NCBI GenBank assembly: GCA_031553765.1
Contig: JAVBKY010000003.1
Coordinates: forward strand, 620,001 to 684,000
Direction of reading: 5' to 3'
Source: JAITMY01 sp031553765
GTDB taxonomy: Bacteria; Bacteroidota; Bacteroidia; Bacteroidales; UBA932
Length of the DNA stretch: 64,000 nt
Made by a program: the position numbers and the translations under genes. Below are positions 1-7,348 of the stretch, piece after piece. The notes under the pieces were generated by a model. It was not told the DNA's origin. It did not search any database and saw only the letters and a program-made list of their open reading frames with translations. Within the stretch, counting starts at the first letter, position 1. Each line of letters begins with the position of its first letter.

Positions 1-1930
1 ACAAAACTCCCTCCAAATGGTAACCAAGCGTAAAATGCTTAAAATCAAGCGCGTAATCCTGTCTCATATATTTAAGAGAGAAAAACTTGTGGAGACCTTT
101 GGGCTCTTTCTTGCCAATTTTTGTTGTATCGTTGTCATACGAAGTGGTACCATTGGTGTGAAACTCCTTTCCCCACACGTAGCTTAGCGACAGCTGCTCT
201 ACCAGCCCTTTAGTAGGGTACATCTTATAGTTTAACGTATTACGGTCGATGGAAAGATTTCCCGAAATGAAATTAAAGGTCATTTTCTCGGGAATATCGC
301 CCGATTTAAAATCCTGTGTGGCGTAGTACTGAGCATTACGAACACCAACCGTACCACCAAGACGTAGCGCGCTATTAAGTAAGAAATGCGTACCCACATT
401 CAGTGCACCAAACACCTCATCATCCTGAATGAAATCTGGGCGCGTATCGGAAAAAATCATGTCGGGATTGCTGCTATAGTAGTCAAACGAATTATGGGTT
501 ATAGCCGCCTCTGTAAACACGGGAATTCGCCACTTTTTTATGCGCGTATCTATCCGGCTGTACAACTTTTGTGAGTTGTACACATTGCCAAAGTAAATGT
601 TACCGCCAAGACGCCATTTAAATGTAGAAAAATGTTGATACTCGCCTCCCAAAAAACCAAGGTTGGAAAAATTGGAAAAACAGCCACCCAGCGCCAGTCT
701 TATATTAGGTGCTGACGAGGCACGTATTTTCATATCATAGGTGCTATCTGCCTCATTATAAATAGCTACGGGGTAAAAAGTGGATACGGCACCATCGGAC
801 ACCACGCCAAAGTAGCGCTTCTTTACCTCTTTAAGCGAAAATGTTTTGCCCGGCTCACTTTCCAGTTCTTCCTTAATGTAGGTTTCCAAGCCCTCGTGCA
901 CACCACTTACCTGCACTTTGCTAAACTTGTAGGGCGGTATTTCTTTACGAAAAGCAAGGCGCTTCAGGTACACGTTTTCCTCGGTAACCCTGCGTTGCAC
1001 ACTTCTTTTAATATAGGGTATTTGCTCCATCGTTTCGCGGTAGCCCTGCTCCATCAGCTCCTTCACCCTATTAAAATCCATAAGGTTTACATCGCCCAAC
1101 GAATCCATATCGATAAGCACGCCCTTGCCCTGTGGAATTTGGTACTCCGTGGGGCGGGACATAAGGCTTGTAATGTGCGAAAAAACATCGTCCTCGGTGG
1201 GTCGATCGTAGTTATCGGAGCATTTTACGCCAATTATGAAATCAGGTGAAAATTCTTCCTGAGCCACGTTCACCGGAAAGTTGTTTACCATACCACCGTC
1301 GAACAGCAGCATGCTATCCACCACCGCGGGCTTAAATATGCCGGGAAAGCTCATGGAGGCACGCACCAGCGTACCTAAATCACCACGCGAAGGAGCGTAG
1401 GGACGCTTGTAGTAGGCATCGTACGACATAGCGCGGAAGGGTACCATGAGGCTATCCAAGTTGCCCTTAGCAGCGGCATTAGCGCCTGCAAACAGCTGCA
1501 TAAAAGCAAAGTCCATTTGGTATGGCTGTATGAGGTTGGTAGGCAGCACAAACTTGGTGTTCCATTTGCGGTCAATGTTCATGCGCAGGGAAAACATTTC
1601 AGCATCAGGGTCGTACTGCTTGTAGTAGTAGTAGCCTTCCTTGCTGAAATCGCCCGTGGACCAGCGCTTGAAATCCTCCGACATGAGGTAGGTTACCATT
1701 TCATCTACCGTATAGCCCGCTGCGTACATGCCGCCAATAATGGCGCCAATGGAAGTACCGGCTATGGCGTCAATGGGGATTTCGTTTTCCTCCAACGCTT
1801 TTAGCGCCCCCAAGTGTACCAAACCTTTGGCACCGCCACCACTAAACACCACGGCTACGCGCTGCGCTGGTAACAACGTTGTGCACAGCATCAGAGCGAG
1901 CAGGATGAGGTATGATTTAAACTTGGGCAA
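1..1930 (-). CDS. Patatin-like phospholipase with outer-membrane barrel domain (3' end outside window)
   Basis: This gene reads leftward and runs off the window edge; about 643 codons are visible. It opens with a signal peptide followed by a patatin domain: oxyanion loop GGGAKG at about residue 31, nucleophile motif GTSIG (Ser about 60) and the catalytic Asp in DGG at about 214. Around residue 335 a POTRA-like segment begins, followed by beta-barrel-like sequence. This matches the surface-exposed patatin/BamA-fold family of Bacteroidota, expected to hydrolyse phospholipid acyl esters at the outer membrane. The start is inferred as TTG at 1930, because an in-frame stop lies just upstream and this start gives an intact signal peptide; an ATG at 1891 would remove most of it. 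It is divergent from the cyclophilin gene. Confidence 0.85.
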   Translation of the reverse strand, partial: MPKFKSYLILLALMLCTTLLPAQRVAVVFSGGGAKGLVHLGALKALEENEIPIDAIAGTSIGAIIGGMYAAGYTVDEMVTYLMSEDFKRWSTGDFSKEGYYYYKQYDPDAEMFSLRMNIDRKWNTKFVLPTNLIQPYQMDFAFMQLFAGANAAAKGNLDSLMVPFRAMSYDAYYKRPYAPSRGDLGTLVRASMSFPGIFKPAVVDSMLLFDGGMVNNFPVNVAQEEFSPDFIIGVKCSDNYDRPTEDDVFSHITSLMSRPTEYQIPQGKGVLIDMDSLGDVNLMDFNRVKELMEQGYRETMEQIPYIKRSVQRRVTEENVYLKRLAFRKEIPPYKFSKVQVSGVHEGLETYIKEELESEPGKTFSLKEVKKRYFGVVSDGAVSTFYPVAIYNEADSTYDMKIRASSAPNIRLALGGCFSNFSNLGFLGGEYQHFSTFKWRLGGNIYFGNVYNSQKLYSRIDTRIKKWRIPVFTEAAITHNSFDYYSSNPDMIFSDTRPDFIQDDEVFGALNVGTHFLLNSALRLGGTVGVRNAQYYATQDFKSGDIPEKMTFNFISGNLSIDRNTLNYKMYPTKGLVEQLSLSYVWGKEFHTNGTTSYDNDTTKIGKKEPKGLHKFFSLKYMRQDYALDFKHFTLGYHLEGVL

Positions 1931-1953
1931 TTGGCAATAAAATCGTATATTTG
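1923..1953 (+). promoter_or_regulatory. Bacteroidota-type promoter for the cyclophilin gene
   Basis: TTG at 1923-1925 lies 20 nt before TATATTTG at 1946-1953. This matches the TTG-N19-21-TAnnTTTG pattern of the Bacteroidota primary sigma factor. The start codon follows at 1997. The element overlaps the 5' end of the divergent patatin gene. Confidence 0.6.
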
Positions 1954-1996
1954 TGCTTCATTTAAAACTAACAAAATTACCATAAATAATACTTTT

Positions 1997-2830
1997 ATGA
2001 AAGTAAAACACGCCGCTTTAGCTGTTTTTCTGATTGTTGCCGCAACTCTTAATTCTTCTTGTCTAACAAAAAAACAAAATAAAAAACCTGTGGAAAAAAC
2101 TATTCTTATTGAAACCAGCCTTGGCAATATCAAGGTAAAGTTGTACAACGAAACGCCCGAACACCGTGACAACTTTCTAAAGTTGGCCGAAGAGGGCTTT
2201 TACAACGGCCTTATTTTTCACCGTGTAATTAAGGATTTTATGATACAGGGTGGTGACCCGCAGTCGCGTAATCCGCAACCCGGGAAGCAGTATGGCGCAG
2301 GTGGTCCCGATTATACTGTTCCTGCAGAATTTAATAATACGCTCATTCACAAAAAAGGCGCCCTATCGGCAGCCCGTACCGGCGATCAGGTGAACCCCGA
2401 AAAGCGCTCATCAGGGTCACAATTCTACATTGTACAGGGTAAGCCCAGCACCGATGCTGAGCTGGATCAAATGGAAATGAACGTGAGCCAGCAGCCGCTG
2501 CAAGCCATGTTTAACAAAATAGTGATGGACGAAGCGCAGAAGCTGCAGATTCAAGGCAAGGAGGTGAACTACGATTCACTAGTAGATATTGCCCGTCAAC
2601 AGGTGATGGCACAGTGGGAAACCATGGAAAAGTTCAAGTACACACCCGAGCAGCGTGAAGCCTACAAAACCCTTGGCGGCACACCCTTCCTCGATGGCGG
2701 CTATACCGTATTTGGCGAAACCATTGAAGGGCTTGATATCATTGACAAAATAGCCAACGTGAAAACGCTTCCCGGCGACCGTCCTGCCGAGGATGTGATG
2801 ATAATTAAAATGACGGTGTTGAAGAAGTAG
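1997..2830 (+). CDS. Peptidyl-prolyl cis-trans isomerase, cyclophilin type, lipoprotein
   Basis: A 277-residue protein with an N-terminal hydrophobic segment ending in a Cys at about position 22 (NSSC), so probably a lipoprotein exported to the periplasm or outer membrane. The cyclophilin fold follows from about residue 34, with the diagnostic motifs FHRVIKDFMIQGGD, GSQFYIVQG and VFGETIEGLDIIDKI. A helical insertion of about 70 residues sits between the last two blocks, as in other cyclophilins of this phylum. It should catalyse proline isomerisation during folding of exported proteins. An in-frame ATG at 1931 exists, but it overlaps the promoter and would disrupt the signal peptide, so 1997 is preferred. 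pheS begins 7 nt after the stop, suggesting cotranscription. Confidence 0.9.
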   Translation: MKVKHAALAVFLIVAATLNSSCLTKKQNKKPVEKTILIETSLGNIKVKLYNETPEHRDNFLKLAEEGFYNGLIFHRVIKDFMIQGGDPQSRNPQPGKQYGAGGPDYTVPAEFNNTLIHKKGALSAARTGDQVNPEKRSSGSQFYIVQGKPSTDAELDQMEMNVSQQPLQAMFNKIVMDEAQKLQIQGKEVNYDSLVDIARQQVMAQWETMEKFKYTPEQREAYKTLGGTPFLDGGYTVFGETIEGLDIIDKIANVKTLPGDRPAEDVMIIKMTVLKK

Positions 2831-2837
2831 ATTTACC

Positions 2838-3869
2838 ATGAAAGAAAAAATAGAAAAACTCCTTTCCGAAGTTGAAGCCTTTTCTGCGGACAACGCTCAA
2901 AAGGTGGAGGAATTTCGTATAAAAATGCTCGGCAAAAAGGGCGATTTAACCCTACTTTTCGAGGAGTTTAAGCAAGTTTCGGGCGATGCCAAGCGCGAGT
3001 TTGGACAGCGCATAAACGAGCTCAAAAATAAGGCGCAGAGCAAAATCAACGAGCTGCGCGAGGTGCTTGAAAACAGCGACACCACAACCCTATCGCTGGA
3101 TACATCGCGTCCCGGTACTGCCGACAGCATCGGTACACGCCATCCGGTATCAGTGGTACGCAATGAGATTCTGGACATCTTTTCACGCCTTGGATTTACG
3201 GTAGAAGAAGGTCCCGAAATTGAGGACGATTGGCACGTATTCGGTGCGCTGAACTTCCCACCCGAACACCCCGCCCGCGATATGCAGGACACGTTTTTTG
3301 TGGAGAAAAAGGAGGGTGACGACAACCCTACCTTACTTCGCACGCACACCAGCAGCATACAGGTGCGCGTAATGGAAAAGCAGCAGCCTCCCATTCGTAT
3401 TGTATGCCCGGGCCGCGTGTACCGCAACGAGGCCGTTTCGGCACGCGCGCACTGCATGTTCCATCAGGTAGAAGGGCTATACGTTGACCAAAACGTATCG
3501 TTTGCCGACCTAAAGCAAACGTTGCTTTACTTTGCCAAGGAGCTGTTCGGTCAAAACGTTGAAATTCGCCTGCGCCCATCGTTCTTCCCCTTCACCGAGC
3601 CTTCGGCTGAAATGGATGTATCGTGCAGCATTTGCGGAGGCAAGGGTTGTAATATTTGCAAGGGAACGGGCTGGCTTGAGATTGGCGGTTGCGGCATGGT
3701 TGACCCCAACGTGCTTGAATCTTGCAAAATAGATAGCAAAAAATACAGCGGCTTTGCCTTTGGCATGGGCGTTGAACGCATGGTTATGCTCAAATACCAA
3801 GTGCGCGACCTGCGCCTGTACTTTGAAAACGATGTGCGATTCCTAAAGCAGTTTACAGCGGCAATTTAA
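2838..3869 (+). CDS. pheS: Phenylalanine--tRNA ligase alpha subunit
   Basis: A 343-residue class II synthetase subunit that with PheT charges tRNA-Phe. The N-terminal ~90 residues form the tRNA-binding coiled coil. The catalytic core carries motif 2 around FHQVEGLYVD, the FTEPSAEMDV segment and motif 3 with GFAFGMGVERMVMLKY. A Cys-rich loop (CSICGGKGCNIC) inside the core is probably a zinc knuckle, as in many bacterial PheS proteins. pheT is not adjacent: a strong terminator follows and the next gene is an AraC-type regulator, so the two subunits are encoded apart. Confidence 0.97.
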   Translation: MKEKIEKLLSEVEAFSADNAQKVEEFRIKMLGKKGDLTLLFEEFKQVSGDAKREFGQRINELKNKAQSKINELREVLENSDTTTLSLDTSRPGTADSIGTRHPVSVVRNEILDIFSRLGFTVEEGPEIEDDWHVFGALNFPPEHPARDMQDTFFVEKKEGDDNPTLLRTHTSSIQVRVMEKQQPPIRIVCPGRVYRNEAVSARAHCMFHQVEGLYVDQNVSFADLKQTLLYFAKELFGQNVEIRLRPSFFPFTEPSAEMDVSCSICGGKGCNICKGTGWLEIGGCGMVDPNVLESCKIDSKKYSGFAFGMGVERMVMLKYQVRDLRLYFENDVRFLKQFTAAI

Positions 3870-3895
3870 CGGAAACACATGGTAGAATATAAAGT

Positions 3896-3924
3896 AGCGG
3901 GGCAAAATTTGCCCCGCTTTTTTG
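3896..3924 (+). terminator. Intrinsic terminator after pheS
   Basis: A perfect 11-bp GC-rich stem (AGCGGGGCAAA with TTTGCCCCGCT) with essentially no loop is followed by six T residues. It ends the ppi-pheS transcript. Confidence 0.85.
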
Positions 3925-3970
3925 TTTAAAAAATCGCAAGATTGGGAAAGTGTTTTACTGCCCCACCCTA

Positions 3971-3978
3971 TACCTTTG
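3971..3978 (+). promoter_or_regulatory. -7 element TACCTTTG, 4 nt before the AraC-type start codon
   Basis: TACCTTTG matches TAnnTTTG. Only four bases separate it from the ATG at 3983, so the transcript would start at or next to the start codon (leaderless or nearly so). No well-spaced TTG is seen upstream; the nearest is 26 nt away. Confidence 0.45.
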
Positions 3979-3982
3979 TTAC

Positions 3983-4858
3983 ATGAAACAACCGCAAACG
4001 CCGGCAAAAACATCAACGCTGGCCGAATATCAACGGCGCATCAATCTGATGGTGGAGTACATTAACAACCACCTTGACAAACCGCTTAACTTAAACAAGT
4101 TGGCCGAAATATCCTGTTTTTCGCCCTACCACTTTCATCGTATTGTAAACGCATTTTTAAACGAAAATATAGGGGCATACATCGCACGAGTACGCGTTGA
4201 AACTGCTGCACGATTGCTGCGCTACACCAGCATAAGCATACAAGAAATTTCTGAAAAGGTGGGCTACGAAACACCCTCATCCCTATCAAAATCGTTCAAG
4301 CAACTCTACGGCATATCGCCCAGCTACTACAGAAACCACAAAGACTATACTATTATGAACATAACGCGAAACACTCAAGCGCTCAACATAAAGGGGCCAA
4401 GCATTATTGACATGCCCGAAAAAACGGCGCTGTATATTCGCCTTATTGGTAACTATAAGGACAACGACTACGATGCCACTTGGCAAAAACTGTGGACCGA
4501 GATAAAAACACAAAAACTATTCTCGGCCGGCATTGAACATTTTGGCGTTTGCCATGATGATCCTCACGTAACTGAGCCCAGCAAGTTGAGATACGATGCC
4601 TGTCTGGTAGTGCATAAAACAGCAAAACCACATGATGAAATAGGTATAAAACAGCTACCTTGCGGGAAATTCGCAAAGTTTGTTTACCAAGGCTCGTATG
4701 AATACTTAAACGATGCGTACAACTACATTTTTGGGCAATGGTTACCCAATAGCGGCTACGAATTGCGTAATGTTCCATCCATGGAAAAGTATGCAAATGA
4801 CCCAAGAAAAACCGCTCCGGAGAAGTTGAAAACCGAGTTTTATATCCCAATTCTGTAA
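3983..4858 (+). CDS. AraC-family transcriptional regulator with GyrI-like effector-binding domain
   Basis: A 291-residue regulator. Residues about 15-110 hold the two helix-turn-helix units of an AraC DNA-binding domain (LNKLAEISCFSPYHFHRI and the later SLSKSFKQLYGISPSYY). Residues about 120-290 form a GyrI-like domain, which in relatives such as Rob and SbmC binds small hydrophobic ligands. The N-terminal DNA-binding arrangement is the Rob/SoxS-like order. An in-frame ATG at 3950 lies upstream of the -7 element, so 3983 is preferred. A second, stand-alone GyrI-like gene and a DinB gene follow closely and are probably cotranscribed. The ligand cannot be told from sequence. Confidence 0.88.
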   Translation: MKQPQTPAKTSTLAEYQRRINLMVEYINNHLDKPLNLNKLAEISCFSPYHFHRIVNAFLNENIGAYIARVRVETAARLLRYTSISIQEISEKVGYETPSSLSKSFKQLYGISPSYYRNHKDYTIMNITRNTQALNIKGPSIIDMPEKTALYIRLIGNYKDNDYDATWQKLWTEIKTQKLFSAGIEHFGVCHDDPHVTEPSKLRYDACLVVHKTAKPHDEIGIKQLPCGKFAKFVYQGSYEYLNDAYNYIFGQWLPNSGYELRNVPSMEKYANDPRKTAPEKLKTEFYIPIL

Positions 4859-4883
4859 AACATTAATTATCAATATATTTAAT

Positions 4884-5339
4884 ATGAATACAATAACACT
4901 TTCCGCTTTTAACATTATAGGAGTAGAAGTTCGCACAAGCAACCTTAACGGACAATCGGGACAGGATCTCGCCACGCTTTGGGGCAGATTTATGCAGGAA
5001 AAGCTGTTTGAAAAAATCCCCAATCAAACCGATTTTAACACTTTGTACTGCCTGTACACCGATTATGAAAGTGACTTCATGGGAGCCTACACTACGATTT
5101 TAGGATGCCCCGTAACCACCCTCGAAAACGTTCCTGAAGGGTTTGTTGGGCGAAAATTTGAGGCTACCAAAATGGAAAAATTCGAGACCAACGGTCCCCT
5201 ACCCGATTCTATTGTTAAATGCTGGGAAGAGATTTGGCAGTCAAAAAAACAACGTGCGTATAAATTTGATATTGAAGAATATAAAATTACAAATCTGTTA
5301 AAATCAAATGTTGAGGCTACTGTTCTTTTGTCTATTTAA
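4884..5339 (+). CDS. GyrI-like effector-binding domain protein
   Basis: A 151-residue single-domain protein. The opening strand (MNTITLSAFNIIGVEVRTSN), the central YTDYESDFMGAYTTILGCPV and the C-terminal ELWE-like helix with IEEYKI resemble the stand-alone effector-binding proteins (YdeE/AraC_E_bind group). No DNA-binding domain is present. It sits 25 nt after the AraC-GyrI regulator, so it may sequester or sense the same class of ligand. That role is inferred from context only. Confidence 0.75.
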   Translation: MNTITLSAFNIIGVEVRTSNLNGQSGQDLATLWGRFMQEKLFEKIPNQTDFNTLYCLYTDYESDFMGAYTTILGCPVTTLENVPEGFVGRKFEATKMEKFETNGPLPDSIVKCWEEIWQSKKQRAYKFDIEEYKITNLLKSNVEATVLLSI

Positions 5340-5352
5340 AGCATATTTAACC

Positions 5353-5811
5353 ATGAATTTTAAGCATATAACCGATGGAATTGCCCGAGTTTTAGAAACC
5401 GAAGAAGCTCTGTTAATGGGATTGTCGGAGGAGGCAACAGCGTTAAAACGCAATTCGCAAAACAGGAGCGTAAAGCAGCTATTAGGGCACCTAATTGACT
5501 CAGCAAGCAACAACCACCAGCGCATGGTTCGACTGCAGTATAGCGAGCATTTAACATTTCCCGACTACCAACAGGATAATGATTTGTGGATAGCCTTACA
5601 GGATTATCAGCACGCGGATTGGAAAAATATGGTACAGCTGTGGAAATTTTACAACCTCCATATTATTCAGGTAATAAATGCTGTGAACAACGACAAACTG
5701 AATAACGATTGGCTGAACTTTGAAGGCAACAAAATCACCTTAAAAGATATGATTGAGGGGTACTTAAGCCATCTGCAAATGCATATAGAGGAGATTCACG
5801 AACTTTTGTAG
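5353..5811 (+). CDS. DinB family protein
   Basis: A 152-residue all-helical protein with the DinB/YfiT-type pattern. A His in LLGHLIDSASNNHQRMV and the C-terminal HLQMHIEEIHEL supply the usual metal-ligand histidines. DinB-fold proteins are putative metal-dependent transferases or hydrolases, often thiol-linked; the substrate here is unknown. The chosen ATG lies 13 nt after the previous gene's stop. An earlier in-frame ATG at 5308 would overlap that gene by 32 nt and add a non-homologous hydrophobic tail. Confidence 0.8.
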   Translation: MNFKHITDGIARVLETEEALLMGLSEEATALKRNSQNRSVKQLLGHLIDSASNNHQRMVRLQYSEHLTFPDYQQDNDLWIALQDYQHADWKNMVQLWKFYNLHIIQVINAVNNDKLNNDWLNFEGNKITLKDMIEGYLSHLQMHIEEIHELL

Positions 5812-5900
5812 CAAGGCAAAACCTTTTTGTTAAAACCTATCATAAAACAGAAAGTACAGCGTTTTTATCGTGAAGAAATTCAAAAAACGTTGATTAAAAA

Positions 5901-6152
5901 ATGATAGAAGTTAGCATCATAGAACAAGTGGAATCGTTTTACTCCTCGGCCTGGGATAAGCTAATTCTAAGCGGAGTGCTCGTTTTCCTTTTGCTTGCCA
6001 TAGTATTGCCTTTGGTGTTTTACGCGTTCAACTTTAGGATGATGAAAACGAAGTTGAACCAAAAGTTTCACCTTTTAAAGTTGGAAACCGTAGTGGAGCT
6101 GCGCCTACAAATAGAAATGGTAGAACCCGCGGAATTCGGCAAAAAGTTGTAA
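5901..6152 (+). CDS. Small single-pass membrane protein of unknown function
   Basis: An 83-residue protein with one clear transmembrane helix at about residues 20-46 (LILSGVLVFLLLAIVLPLVFYAF) and a basic then amphipathic cytoplasmic tail. I do not recognise a family. A hairpin at 6177-6216 follows it. It lies 89 nt after the DinB gene, so membership of the same operon is uncertain. Confidence 0.6.
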   Translation: MIEVSIIEQVESFYSSAWDKLILSGVLVFLLLAIVLPLVFYAFNFRMMKTKLNQKFHLLKLETVVELRLQIEMVEPAEFGKKL

Positions 6153-6176
6153 GCCTTTATTAACCCTAAATAGCAA

Positions 6177-6216
6177 ACGGACAAGGTACTAATTTGTATC
6201 TTTGTCCGTTTCTTTT
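6177..6216 (+). terminator. Hairpin with T-rich tail, overlapping the next promoter
   Basis: Eight-base arms ACGGACAA and TTGTCCGT, with further partial pairing, are followed by TTCTTTTTT. The downstream arm contains the -7 box of the next gene, so the same bases may serve as terminator and promoter. Confidence 0.45.
6197..6204 (+). promoter_or_regulatory. -7 element TATCTTTG for the DUF2156 gene
   Basis: A match to TAnnTTTG, 17 nt before the ATG at 6222. No correctly spaced TTG is apparent. The box is embedded in a short inverted repeat that could also act as an operator. Confidence 0.5.
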
Positions 6217-6221
6217 TTAGC

Positions 6222-7139
6222 ATGTTACAATTCAAAAATATAGAGCCGAGTGATTTGCCCAAAATAAGGGCTGTTGTTGAAAAAACGGAGTACCAATCGT
6301 GCCAGCTATCGGCAGGAAGCCTATACTGTTTGGCTGAAAAGTATGATACGCAGGTATGCTTTGACGGAGGGTTTTTATTTGTAAAGCAACACCGCAAAGG
6401 GTTTGGCGCGTGCTACTTTATGCCTGTGGGGGTTGGTAATTTAGCGGAAGCGCTGGATAAGTTGCGTCGCTGTCATTCCGATAACATTGGAGGTAACCTT
6501 GTGCTGTGGGGCATTGCCGACGATATGATAGAGGATTTTAAAAACGCCTCGAAGCAGTACGAGAATGTTGAGTTAACGCCCGACCGCGATTGGGCAGAAT
6601 ACATTCACACTTCACAAAACCTGCTAACACTGCAAGGTAAGCGATTGCAACCCAAGCGCAACGCAGTAAACCAGTTTTTGCGCAACCACGAAGGCTACGA
6701 GTATGAAGCCATTTCGGAGGCAAATATTGCCGATATTTTAGCCTTTCAGCATAAGCAAATGACCGAGAAGGAAGCAGGGGAGTTGGACGAGGCCTTGGAG
6801 GACGAAAACAGCGCGATAGAGCGCACGCTGAAGGATTTTAAGGCAATTGGGTTAACGGGCGGAATTATCCGCATTGAAGGCAAAATTTGCGCCTTTGCCA
6901 TTGGCAGCCCCATCAACAATGATTCGTTCGATATTCTGTTTGAAAAAGCGGAAAAGGACTACAACGGAATTTATCAGGTGCTGGAGCAGGAACTCATTAA
7001 AAATGACCTGAAATTATTTTCGTATATCAATAGGGAGGAGGACTTGGGCATTCCAGGTTTACGCTTTGCCAAGCAAGGCCTGCAACCCGATATTTTGCTG
7101 ATGAAGCATACAGCGGTGTTGCCACCAATCACGCTCTAG
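6222..7139 (+). CDS. DUF2156 (phosphatidylglycerol lysyltransferase-like acyltransferase) protein
   Basis: A 305-residue soluble protein. Its two GNAT-like halves match the DUF2156 family, related to the C-terminal catalytic domain of MprF. Recognisable blocks are DLPKIRAVVEKTEYQSCQLS at the N terminus, the QPKRNAVNQFLRNHEGYEYE segment near residue 145, and NREEDLGIPGLRFAKQGLQP close to the end. No membrane domain is present, unlike full MprF. The family is thought to transfer an acyl or aminoacyl group, but this stand-alone type has no firmly known substrate. Confidence 0.85.
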   Translation: MLQFKNIEPSDLPKIRAVVEKTEYQSCQLSAGSLYCLAEKYDTQVCFDGGFLFVKQHRKGFGACYFMPVGVGNLAEALDKLRRCHSDNIGGNLVLWGIADDMIEDFKNASKQYENVELTPDRDWAEYIHTSQNLLTLQGKRLQPKRNAVNQFLRNHEGYEYEAISEANIADILAFQHKQMTEKEAGELDEALEDENSAIERTLKDFKAIGLTGGIIRIEGKICAFAIGSPINNDSFDILFEKAEKDYNGIYQVLEQELIKNDLKLFSYINREEDLGIPGLRFAKQGLQPDILLMKHTAVLPPITL

Positions 7140-7180
7140 CGTTGACTATAACCACATAAGTTCGGAAAGAAATGTGTGTT

Positions 7181-7283
7181 GGCTATCCCCCGCTGGCGGG
7201 GGTGGTCGTAGACCGGGGGTGGAGGTCAAAATTCTAAACTACCACCCCCGCCTTTCAGGCACCCCCGCCAGCGGGGGATAGCC
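7181..7283. repeat. Palindromic repeat family A (24-bp perfect arms)
   Basis: The left arm at 7181-7204 and right arm at 7260-7283 are perfect reverse complements. Each arm contains its own smaller hairpin (CCCCCGC-TG-GCGGGGG). A half copy of the same element lies in frame inside the LuxE-like gene near 28553-28600. Confidence 0.85.
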
Positions 7284-7317
7284 ACCCACAATACTGTGCT
7301 GCCAACAAGCGCAGCAT

Positions 7318-7348
7318 GTTATAGCCCCCTTTAGAGGGTTGGGGGTAA
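7318..7348. repeat. Half-arm of repeat family B supplying the ATPase C-terminus
   Basis: This is the same sequence as the outer arms of the complete family B elements at 25626 and 52576 (GTTATAGCCCCCTTTAG then GGGTTGGGGG). The last residues of the P-type ATPase (LPPTL) and its stop codon are read from this arm. Confidence 0.75.
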